From NCBI GenBank assembly GCA_017617575.1, contig JAFZVY010000086.1, positions 1 through 38,496 on the forward strand: a DNA stretch of 38,496 nt, written 5' to 3'. A model generated the notes under the pieces. That model ran no database searches and had not been told where the DNA came from. It saw nothing but the letters and a program-made list of their open reading frames with translations. The translations under genes and the position numbers were made by a program. This DNA comes from Bacteroidaceae bacterium (GTDB lineage Bacteria; Bacteroidota; Bacteroidia; Bacteroidales; Bacteroidaceae). Below, piece after piece: positions 16,470 to 23,470 of this stretch (the first letter of the stretch is position 1; each line of letters begins with the position of its first letter).

Positions 16470-17048
16470 ATGAATAGAACCATAGTAACAGCAGCATTGC
16501 TTGCGCTCACGGCTATGGTATCAGCGCAGGAGGTGGCAGATGCAAACGAAGCATCCGCTGCCTCTTCTGCGGTTGAAACCACAGTTGCCACTAAGGCTCG
16601 TTTTGGCTTCCTTAGCTATGATGAGGCTCTCAAGTCCATGCCTGAATACACTATCGTGGAACAGGCTGCAGAGGAGTTGAAGGCTAAGTACGACAAGGAA
16701 ATGGAGCGTGCTGAACAGGAGTTTACAAAGAAATACTACGAGTATATCGACGGTCAGAGAACCTTCCCTGAGAACATCATGCTCAAGCGCCAGAAGGAAC
16801 TACAGCAACTTATGGACCAAAGCCTCGCCTTCAAGAAGGAAGCAAAGGAGACTCTTGCCAAGGCTCAGGCAGAGGCTATGGCTCCTCTCTACAAGCGTCT
16901 GAACGACGTTCTCAAGGCTGTAGGTACAAGCCGTGGCTACTCTTATATCCTCAATACGGATGGCAACACTTACCCATTCATCAATACAACTGTTGGCGAA
17001 GGCGAGGATATAACTGAGATTGTAAAGACAGAACTCAACAAGTTTTAA
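16470..17048 (+). CDS. OmpH/Skp-family periplasmic chaperone, copy 3
   Basis: The signal peptide ends near MVSAQ (about residue 19). An Ala/Glu/Ser-rich linker follows, EVADANEASAASSAVETT (20-37), which the other two copies lack. The OmpH core comes next: ARFGFLSYDEALKSMPEYTIVEQ, a coiled coil, and the end strand VGTSRGYSYILNTDGNTYPFIN. The coiled coil is charged and Leu/Met-rich. Being only 7 bp behind copy 2, it must be co-translated with it. The linker may let it reach further from its partner, or it may be a diverged duplicate with a different client; that is inference. Confidence 0.88.
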   Translation: MNRTIVTAALLALTAMVSAQEVADANEASAASSAVETTVATKARFGFLSYDEALKSMPEYTIVEQAAEELKAKYDKEMERAEQEFTKKYYEYIDGQRTFPENIMLKRQKELQQLMDQSLAFKKEAKETLAKAQAEAMAPLYKRLNDVLKAVGTSRGYSYILNTDGNTYPFINTTVGEGEDITEIVKTELNKF

Positions 17049-17214
17049 TATTATTTGGTAGTAAAAGGTAGTAAGAAGGAGTTTATAGGAGTAAAAAGAA
17101 GAGATTCTATTCTTCAAGAGTTGTACGTGTTTCATAGTATATCACTTGTCTGTTTGCTCACACCATTGCTCCATTTTATTTCTCTTTTACTTCTTCTAAA
17201 AAATCAAATAGAAT

Positions 17215-18030
17215 ATGGGACCAATAGGAGTGTTCGACTCAGGCTATGGAGGCTTGACTATTCTTGACGGCATAAGACAGCTTATGCCACAGATGGATTA
17301 TATCTATTTGGGAGATAATGCCCGAACACCTTATGGTACCCGTTCTTTTGATATCGTCTATGAGTTCACGCTTCAGGCTGTAAAGAAACTGTTTGAAATG
17401 GGATGTCCGCTTGTCATCCTTGGTTGCAATACAGCCTCTGCAAAAGCTCTCCGTACCATTCAGCAGACATACTTGCCTGATAATGCTCCCGACCGTCGTG
17501 TTCTGGGTGTAATTCGCCCTACTGCAGAAGTTGTCGGTCAGTTGTCTAAGACCTCGCATATTGGCGTGCTTGCTACAGAAGGAACAATACGCTCAGAGTC
17601 CTATAAACTCGAAATAGAAAAGCTCTACCCAGGTTCAACCATAGTGGGTCAGGCTTGCCCTATGTGGGTGCCTCTTGTGGAGAACAACGAGTTTGACAAG
17701 CCCGGAGCCGACTACTTCGTAAAGGACAGCATAGACAAGCTTCTTGCCAAGGATGCAGATATAGACACCATCATCCTTGGCTGTACACATTATCCTCTCC
17801 TTCTTGACAAGATAAAGAAATACTGTCCTGCCAACATCACTCTCGTGCCACAGGGCAAGTACATAGCCAAGAGCCTTGAGGATTACTTTGTTCGTCATCC
17901 AGAGATGGAGGCACGAATATCCAAGAATGGTACTTGCCGATATTTCACCACGGAGTCAAGTACCAAGTTTACCGAAAGTGCAAGTATCTTCCTTCGTGAG
18001 GAGGTTACGGCAGAAAGAATAACGCTATGA
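17215..18030 (+). CDS. murI: Glutamate racemase
   Basis: This cytoplasmic enzyme makes D-glutamate for the peptidoglycan stem. The family start PIGVFDSGYGGLTIL and the two catalytic cysteines, in LVILGCNTASA and IILGCTHYPLL, are all present. At 271 aa it has normal length. The ATG at 17215 places the strand PIGVFDSG at the N-terminus, as in other MurI; the frame that opens upstream at 17055 is a different one. The 166-bp gap before it contains purine-rich then pyrimidine-rich repeats able to form a weak hairpin. The stop codon overlaps the next ATG (ATGA), coupling its translation to comF. Confidence 0.96.
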   Translation: MGPIGVFDSGYGGLTILDGIRQLMPQMDYIYLGDNARTPYGTRSFDIVYEFTLQAVKKLFEMGCPLVILGCNTASAKALRTIQQTYLPDNAPDRRVLGVIRPTAEVVGQLSKTSHIGVLATEGTIRSESYKLEIEKLYPGSTIVGQACPMWVPLVENNEFDKPGADYFVKDSIDKLLAKDADIDTIILGCTHYPLLLDKIKKYCPANITLVPQGKYIAKSLEDYFVRHPEMEARISKNGTCRYFTTESSTKFTESASIFLREEVTAERITL

Positions 18031-18764
18031 TGTCAATATGGAAAGACATATACGGTTTCTTCTTTCCTTCCTTCTGCGTATCGTGCGATGAACGCCTATC
18101 CACACAGGAGGACTACCTCTGTCTGTATTGTCTTGCCACGCTTCCACGCACTCTGTCGCATCTGTATCGCCAAACACCATTGGAGCAAGTCTTCTGGGGA
18201 CGCATGCCCATCGAAAGGGCTGTAAGCTTCTTCTACCATGAAGGCGAAAGCACCAAGCAGATAATATGGCAGATGAAATACAATTCCCGACCAAAGTTAG
18301 GAGGCTACATAGCGCAACTATATGCAAGGGAGATAATTGACTCAGGTTTCTTTGACGGAATAGACATCATAATACCCGTTCCACTCACATGGCGCAAGAC
18401 TCTTAGGCGAGGCTATAACCAGACACACTACATAGCAGAAGGAATAAGCAAGGTGACAGGCATCCCTGTCGTTACTAATGCCGTGAAGAAGACGAAAGAC
18501 ACAGCCTCACAGACAAACTTCAACAGATTGGAGCGACTGGACAACGTAGATAACGTTTTCAGACTCATACGCCCCGATATCGTACGCAACAAGCATATCC
18601 TACTTGTGGATGACGTTCTCACCACAGGAGCCACGCTATGCTCCCTTGGCAAGGCGATAATGTCCGGTGCCGAAGGAGTGCGCTTCTCCGTACTCACCCT
18701 TTCCCTTGCTGGTTCATTAAAGGGAATGCCATACACAAGTAAAAATGATGCAATGGGGGAATAA
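18027..18764 (+). CDS. comF: ComF-family phosphoribosyltransferase
   Basis: ComF proteins have a double zinc finger and a phosphoribosyltransferase fold and are linked to DNA uptake, with poorly defined enzymatic activity. Here the finger reads CVSC (about 17-20) and CLYC (about 32-35). The PRPP-binding loop is HILLVDDVLTTGATL (about 191-205). The central motif TWRKTLRRGYNQTHYIAEGI is characteristic. The ATG overlaps the murI stop by four bases; a second ATG follows immediately at 18030 and could also serve. It is the last + strand gene of the block, meeting the - strand genes head-on. Confidence 0.92.
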   Translation: MMSIWKDIYGFFFPSFCVSCDERLSTQEDYLCLYCLATLPRTLSHLYRQTPLEQVFWGRMPIERAVSFFYHEGESTKQIIWQMKYNSRPKLGGYIAQLYAREIIDSGFFDGIDIIIPVPLTWRKTLRRGYNQTHYIAEGISKVTGIPVVTNAVKKTKDTASQTNFNRLERLDNVDNVFRLIRPDIVRNKHILLVDDVLTTGATLCSLGKAIMSGAEGVRFSVLTLSLAGSLKGMPYTSKNDAMGE

Positions 18765-18793
18765 TGGTTGATTGATTGCATTTCTCATGATAT

Positions 18794-18828
18794 AAAAAAC
18801 AAGCCACTCTTTTTGACAGAGTGGCTTG
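18794..18828 (-). terminator. Intrinsic terminator at the convergence point
   Basis: CAAGCCACTCT at 18800-18810 and AGAGTGGCTTG at 18818-18828 form a perfect 11-bp stem with a 7-nt loop. Read on the - strand it is followed by six T (18794-18799), so it ends transcription of the TauE/SafE operon. On the + strand no T-run follows, though the hairpin may also slow transcription from comF. Confidence 0.88.
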
Positions 18829-18834
18829 TGGTCT

Positions 18835-19563
18835 TTAGGAGCATAGTGCAACTATGCCGCTTATACAGATAAACACGTATATTATCTTCTTGAGGTTGCT
18901 CGTTGAAAGGCGGTTGAACACCTTTGTGCCTAACCATGTGCCAATGCATACGGCAAGTATGCCAAAGCACCACGCCTGTCCAACTGCCACGGTAACGAAG
19001 CCAGCCTTGTAGCGGAAGAGGGTCATCATTATGTTTCCTATGACGAAGTAGGCCAGCGAGATGGCTATGTAGTCTTCCTTGGTCTTCTCCGATGACAGGA
19101 AATACAATACGGCTGGTGGTCCTTGCATGGCAAAGAAGCCACCCATCATTCCCGATAGCGTGCCCATGGATATCTGGATGGGTATGGTTGGCTTTACCCT
19201 TATGCGCTCGCTGAAAAAGAAGAAATAGATACTTACCGCAATGAGTATTCCACCAAGGACGTGCTTCAGCGTCTTATCGTCTATGTTCGACACGGTAAGG
19301 ACGGAGAAGTAGCTAACGATGATGAAGGTAATGAGTATTGGCAAGAGGCGTCGCCATGAGATGTATGCTCGCATCCTTATTGCCACGAAGAGCGACTGTG
19401 CTCCTGCAAGCATACCTGACAGCGCTGTGGCTTCTCCATAGCTATCCATAATATATGGCAGCACAGTCATAATGGCTATGCCGAAACCAAATCCGCTTAC
19501 ACGCTGGATGAAGCTTGCCACACAAGCGGACATTACCAGTAATCCTATAGTAGTGCTATCCAT
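18835..19563 (-). CDS. TauE/SafE-family (TSUP) membrane transporter
   Basis: An inner-membrane permease of about eight hydrophobic helices. Family features are the N-terminal FIQRVSGFGFGIAIM and the repeated half-motif SGMMGGFFAMQGPPAVLYFL. TSUP members export sulfite, sulfoacetate or other organosulfur anions, or take up related compounds; the substrate here cannot be told from sequence. At 242 aa it has normal length. It begins 18 bp after the lipoprotein gene ending at 19582 and is the last gene of a likely comM-lipoprotein-lipoprotein-TSUP operon, followed by the strong terminator at 18794-18828. Confidence 0.88.
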   Translation of the reverse strand: MDSTTIGLLVMSACVASFIQRVSGFGFGIAIMTVLPYIMDSYGEATALSGMLAGAQSLFVAIRMRAYISWRRLLPILITFIIVSYFSVLTVSNIDDKTLKHVLGGILIAVSIYFFFFSERIRVKPTIPIQISMGTLSGMMGGFFAMQGPPAVLYFLSSEKTKEDYIAISLAYFVIGNIMMTLFRYKAGFVTVAVGQAWCFGILAVCIGTWLGTKVFNRLSTSNLKKIIYVFICISGIVALCS

Positions 19564-19581
19564 ATATAGTATGCGTCGGGC

Positions 19582-20064
19582 TTATTCTTCCCAACTGTTC
19601 AAGGCATCATCCAACTCGTCGTTTGCCTCCTTGGTGTTCACGTTTGACATGTCAAATTCCATGTCCTTGATGTCCCTGTGCTGGGGATGATTGAACTTGC
19701 CAATCATTCCGTCCATGATGCTTACAAGCTCACGTATGTTGGAAGAGACCTTGCCAAGGTTTGTTCGCATCTTCAGTGGCATCTTTGTTGCCACTGCAGA
19801 TACGAAGCGACCACTAAGACGTATGATGCATGCCTGTTGCTTGGCGGAGAACTCGCATCCTGCTGAATATTCCTTGATGTCAAGCATCTCTGCCTTGTAT
19901 CTTTCCATCAACTCTTCATCGAACATTTCAACATTTTCTATGTCCTCACAGAGTGTTTCCAATCGATTTATCACCCTTTCCTCCTTTGACTGGCATGAAG
20001 ACAAGGTAAAGATTGAGACCAATGCTACTGAAGCAACGATAAAGAGTTTTTTTGTTATCATCAT
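19582..20064 (-). CDS. Small lipoprotein of unknown function, paralogue of the next gene upstream
   Basis: The signal peptide ends in the lipobox LSSC with C24 as the lipidated residue. The mature part is helical and charged. It shares with the 164-aa protein encoded at 20125-20619 the stretch SSCQSKEERVI, an LCEDIEN segment, a second conserved cysteine in AGCEF followed by a QQ pair, and GRF/GRY plus KMP. So the two are a tandem duplication. This copy ends in a short acidic DELDDALNS tail and lacks the long heptad repeat of its partner. The family is unknown to me; a DUF of small Bacteroidota lipoproteins is likely. The 18-bp gap to the TauE/SafE gene implies co-transcription. Confidence 0.8.
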   Translation of the reverse strand: MMITKKLFIVASVALVSIFTLSSCQSKEERVINRLETLCEDIENVEMFDEELMERYKAEMLDIKEYSAGCEFSAKQQACIIRLSGRFVSAVATKMPLKMRTNLGKVSSNIRELVSIMDGMIGKFNHPQHRDIKDMEFDMSNVNTKEANDELDDALNSWEE

Positions 20065-20124
20065 TATATTATTTGTTTGTTAATTTTTACTTTTGGTGGT
20101 AAAGACTTGTAAATATCATACTCG

Positions 20125-20619
20125 CTAATCATCGATGTCGTCTAATTCCTCGTCCAAGTCGTTCATGGCCTCATCAAGCTCGTCCATTGCGTTGTCCATC
20201 TCGTCCATGGCATCATCCATAGCGTCGTTCAGGTCATCGTTTATATCGTCAGACTCTGTAAAGCCGTCAACAAATCCACGTACAAGGTCCATGCCATCCT
20301 TCAACAGATTTCCTGACTTCTTTAGCAATGTCTTTGGCATCTTTCTTGTCATCACGCCGAGATACCTGCCATTCATCTTGACAACTATCTTCTGCTGTTC
20401 ATGGGTAAACGCGCAGCCCTCAGAGTCACGTATGATGTCCTCATACTCTTCTGTGTATTTAACGAAGTCGTCTTCGTCCAAGTCGTCTTCATTCTCCAAG
20501 TCATCACACAAGGATTCGTACCTACTGATTATCCTTTCCTCCCTTGACTGGCAAGAAGAAAATGAATAAACTGACACTAAGGCTACTGCCGCAACGATTA
20601 AGTATTGTTTTGTTTTCAT
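20125..20619 (-). CDS. Small lipoprotein with acidic heptad-repeat tail
   Basis: The signal peptide ends FSSC (lipidated C23). Residues 24-120 match the downstream paralogue, including the second cysteine in EGCAF and the QQ and KMP motifs. Residues 123-164 are almost entirely Asp, Glu, Asn, Met, Ala and Leu. From M138 the hydrophobic residues recur at 138, 141, 145, 148, 152, 155, 159 and 162, a strict 3-4 heptad spacing. The DNA there shows matching 21-bp repeats (about 20160-20222). The tail may be a very acidic coiled coil or a cation- or protein-binding tail; no function is known. The gap of 80 bp to comM contains a weak TAATTTTG box (20673-20680). Confidence 0.82.
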   Translation of the reverse strand: MKTKQYLIVAAVALVSVYSFSSCQSREERIISRYESLCDDLENEDDLDEDDFVKYTEEYEDIIRDSEGCAFTHEQQKIVVKMNGRYLGVMTRKMPKTLLKKSGNLLKDGMDLVRGFVDGFTESDDINDDLNDAMDDAMDEMDNAMDELDEAMNDLDEELDDIDD

Positions 20620-20699
20620 AATATAAGTCCACCGTGGGACGGATAATTGATTAATAATTATAATTTAGATTTCAAAATTAGTATTAAGTATTGAGGACG

Positions 20700-22250
20700 T
20701 TACTCAAACCAGTTGTCCCTGTCCATACTGCGATAGCCAACGGCTTCGGCTATATGGTAACGCTTGATGTTCTCTGAGCCTTCAAGGTCGGCGATGGTAC
20801 GTGCTACCTTAACGATGCGGTCGTAGGCACGTGCCGAGAGGTTAAGACGTCGCATAGCGTCTCTTAGGACGCTTGTACACTCAGAATCAAGTACCGCATA
20901 CTTCTGCATGAGCGACGTAGTCATCTGGGCGTTACAATGAATGAGCTTATGTCCCTTGAAGCGTTCTTCCTGTATCTTTCGAGCCTTGACAACTCTTTCC
21001 CTTATGGATTCGCTTGGCTCACCCTTAGGCAGGTTGGTCATCTCCTCTATTCCAACGCTCTCCACCTCCACCTGCAGGTCAATCCTGTCCATCAGAGGGC
21101 CGCTTATTCGGTTCAAATATTTCTGTATCTGTCCCGGAGAGCACACGCAAGCGTGGGTAGGGTGATGATGATAGCCGCATGGGCAAGGATTCATGCTTGC
21201 CACAAGCATAAAGGAGCATGGAAGCGTGAAGTTATACTTCGAGCGTGATATGGTTATTATCCTGTCCTCAAGTGGCTGGCGCATTGTCTCAAGCACTGAC
21301 CTTGAGAACTCAGGTAGCTCGTCAAGGAAAAGCACGCCATTGTGCGCAAGGCATATCTCTCCTGGCATAAACGTATTACCGCCTCCTACGAGTGCCACGT
21401 CCGATACGGTGTGATGCGGAGCGCGGAAAGGACGTTGTGAGATAAGCGACATATCACGCTTTAGGTTTCCTGCTATGCTGTGTATCTTCGTTGTCTCAAG
21501 ACTTTCGCTTAATGACAATGGTGGCAATATGCTTGGCAGTCGCTTTGCCATCATTGACTTTCCGCATCCCGGAGAGCCAACGAGAATGATATTGTGTCCT
21601 CCTGCTGCTGCCACCTCAAAGGCTCGCTTCACATTCTCCTGTCCCTTTACTTCCGAGAAGTCGAAATCAAACGAGCATGTGTTGTCAAAGAATTCCTGAC
21701 GCGTATTGACTATTGTTTGTTCTATACTCGCAATTCCCTGTAAGTGCCTTACAACATCAGACAATGTGTTTGCACCATACACCTTTAACTTATCGACCAC
21801 GGCAGCCTCACGAGCATTTGCCTCTGGCACGAACAAACAGTCATATCCAAGTTCCCTTGCTTTAATTGCTATTGGCAATGCACCTTTGACAGGCATAATG
21901 CTTCCGTCAAGCCCAAGCTCTCCGACAAACATACATTTATCCTTCATGTCAAAAGTGAAAAACTCGTAAGCCTCAAGGAGACCCAAGGCCATTGGAAGGT
22001 CGAAACCTGAGCCTTCCTTTCGAATATCTGCTGGAGCAAGGTTTATTATTATGTTCTTGTTTGGATACTTATACTCGTTATATCGTAAAGACGCCAAGAT
22101 TCTTTCCTGACTCTCCTTGACAGCACTGTCTGGCAATCCTACTATGGAGAAGCGTGTCTGAGGTACGGATGAAGCATAAGTATCTACCTCTACAGTTATT
22201 GGAATAGCATCCAATCCTTGTAATGTTGCGGTGTGTATTCGTGACAGCAT
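20700..22250 (-). CDS. comM: ComM/YifB-family AAA+ ATPase (magnesium-chelatase-like)
   Basis: ComM is a hexameric helicase that aids branch migration during natural transformation; YifB is the older name of the family. The N-terminal Lon-like fold includes FSIVGLPDSAVKESQERI and NIIINLAPADIRKEGSGFDLPMA. Walker A is GSPGCGKS (225-232) and Walker B is VLFLDE (306-311). A cysteine pair cluster CPCG...CVC (around 358-371) and the C-terminal RAYDRIVKVARTIADL motif follow. The 516-aa length is typical. It heads the operon that includes the two small lipoproteins and the TSUP permease. With comF in the window, a link to DNA uptake is possible, but both families are widespread in non-competent species. 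Confidence 0.94.
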   Translation of the reverse strand: MLSRIHTATLQGLDAIPITVEVDTYASSVPQTRFSIVGLPDSAVKESQERILASLRYNEYKYPNKNIIINLAPADIRKEGSGFDLPMALGLLEAYEFFTFDMKDKCMFVGELGLDGSIMPVKGALPIAIKARELGYDCLFVPEANAREAAVVDKLKVYGANTLSDVVRHLQGIASIEQTIVNTRQEFFDNTCSFDFDFSEVKGQENVKRAFEVAAAGGHNIILVGSPGCGKSMMAKRLPSILPPLSLSESLETTKIHSIAGNLKRDMSLISQRPFRAPHHTVSDVALVGGGNTFMPGEICLAHNGVLFLDELPEFSRSVLETMRQPLEDRIITISRSKYNFTLPCSFMLVASMNPCPCGYHHHPTHACVCSPGQIQKYLNRISGPLMDRIDLQVEVESVGIEEMTNLPKGEPSESIRERVVKARKIQEERFKGHKLIHCNAQMTTSLMQKYAVLDSECTSVLRDAMRRLNLSARAYDRIVKVARTIADLEGSENIKRYHIAEAVGYRSMDRDNWFE

Positions 22251-22285
22251 TAGTATTAGTATGTTTTTGAGTTAGTATGTTTTTC

Positions 22286-22336
22286 CTATAAGTTCTGGAA
22301 AGACTTGAATATATAGAAAGCTTCCAGAACTTATAG
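22286..22336 (-). other. Inverted repeat before comM
   Basis: CTATAAGTTCTGGAA at 22286-22300 and TTCCAGAACTTATAG at 22322-22336 are a perfect 15-bp inverted repeat with a 21-nt spacer. It lies between the thioredoxin-like gene and comM. No T-run follows on either strand, so it may be an operator or an mRNA hairpin rather than a terminator. Confidence 0.6.
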
Positions 22337-22388
22337 AAATGCTTAATAACCTTCCTGCGGTCGTTATGTCCGCTTGGGATAGCACTTA

Positions 22389-23411
22389 TTATTTAAAGTA
22401 TTTCTTCAAGTCTGCCTTGAGCTTGTCAGTTTCCTGTCCTGTGGCAATAATCTTGTGCTTCTTGTCCACGATGACGTAATACGGTATGCCAGAAATGTCA
22501 AGCTTCTTGACAGCGTCTGATTCAAATGCGAGTCCATCACAGTATTGCTCTATGCCTATTCCTTCATCTGTTCTTGCATCGGAAGTGAAACGGCTCTTCT
22601 CCGCATCAAGCGAGATGCCTACGTAACGACCATTGATAGTGTCTCGATGCTCGCGCACATGGTCCCTAATCTTCCAGATGAAATCATAGTAGCCATTAGC
22701 CCAGCTTGCCCAGAAGAAGATAAGCGTGTTGCATTCCCTCTTGGTGTCCCACAACTTACTTTTTTCTCCCGTTGGATTATAAAGAGTGACATCAGGAACA
22801 AGCTTACCAACAAGGTTCTTGTCCATTTCCTTCAATCGCCCCTCAATATTCAGAAGATAATCATTCTTTGGCTGTGCCTTCTTCAGAATACCAAGGACTT
22901 TGCTGATGTCTTTCTTTGTAGCCTTATTGCTCTGCACATAATAACGGTCAAACAGATATATAGCGATGATGGATGTAGAGTTATCCTCTATACATTGCTT
23001 TACAAGTTCCTGTGAGTGGGTTGGATCAGCCGACATAGACTGACGTAGCTTGTTCATCGTCTCATTCTCGTCGGTACCCTTTACCACATAGTTCTTCAGG
23101 TCTGTGGATGAAACCTCATAAGTTATTTCCTTGCCTGGGGCAACAAAGATGACCTGCTCCATGGCATTAGGGAAAACAAGCATGTATGGAGTTGCCTCGT
23201 TGCACTCTCCATCATAAGTGAATTTACCAGAATTAACGGTAATGGTATCAAAGCGTGAGTCCTTGTTGTAGAGGTTGTACATATACAATTCACCTCCAGT
23301 CATATCAGAGAACTTACCTTCGATACGAAAAGAAGAGCCGCTAGGACCACACCCCATAAGGAGTGTGGCTACCAGCGGCATAATATACATCAACGATTTT
23401 GTTTTCGTCAT
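22389..23411 (-). CDS. Thioredoxin-fold lipoprotein (DUF4369/TlpA-like) lacking the CXXC motif
   Basis: The lipobox LLMGC gives C21 as the anchor. Residues about 28-110 resemble the DUF4369 domain found ahead of TlpA/ResA-type thioredoxins in Bacteroidota (FRIEGKFSDMTGGELYMYN). Residues about 200-340 are the thioredoxin fold, with FFWASWANGYYDF where active members have WASWCxxC. Both cysteines are replaced (A238 and Y241). The cis-proline (P310 in SGIPYYVIVD) is kept. It therefore cannot do ordinary thiol-disulfide exchange and probably binds a partner or ligand instead. It lies 59 bp downstream of the TPR lipoprotein gene and 138 bp before comM. Confidence 0.85.
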   Translation of the reverse strand: MTKTKSLMYIMPLVATLLMGCGPSGSSFRIEGKFSDMTGGELYMYNLYNKDSRFDTITVNSGKFTYDGECNEATPYMLVFPNAMEQVIFVAPGKEITYEVSSTDLKNYVVKGTDENETMNKLRQSMSADPTHSQELVKQCIEDNSTSIIAIYLFDRYYVQSNKATKKDISKVLGILKKAQPKNDYLLNIEGRLKEMDKNLVGKLVPDVTLYNPTGEKSKLWDTKRECNTLIFFWASWANGYYDFIWKIRDHVREHRDTINGRYVGISLDAEKSRFTSDARTDEGIGIEQYCDGLAFESDAVKKLDISGIPYYVIVDKKHKIIATGQETDKLKADLKKYFK

Positions 23412-23432
23412 TGTGCATAATTTAATGGTTGA

Positions 23433-23455
23433 GGCACATCCCGAAGGATGATGCC
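23433..23455 (-). other. Stem-loop with UUCG tetraloop after the TPR lipoprotein gene
   Basis: Read on the - strand, GGCATCATCC and GGATGTGCC pair around the loop TTCG, closed by a C-G pair. That is the exceptionally stable cUUCGg form. It follows the TPR lipoprotein stop by 15 nt and has no T-run, so it is better explained as a 3'-end stabiliser or processing site than a terminator. Confidence 0.65.
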
Positions 23456-23470
23456 TTAAACCCTAATTAA

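Noticed and set aside
18765-18834. Replication terminus or dif site at the switch from all + to all - genes
   Set aside because: The gap holds only the terminator hairpin; no XerCD-type 28-bp site was recognised, and a strand switch of this size occurs by chance.
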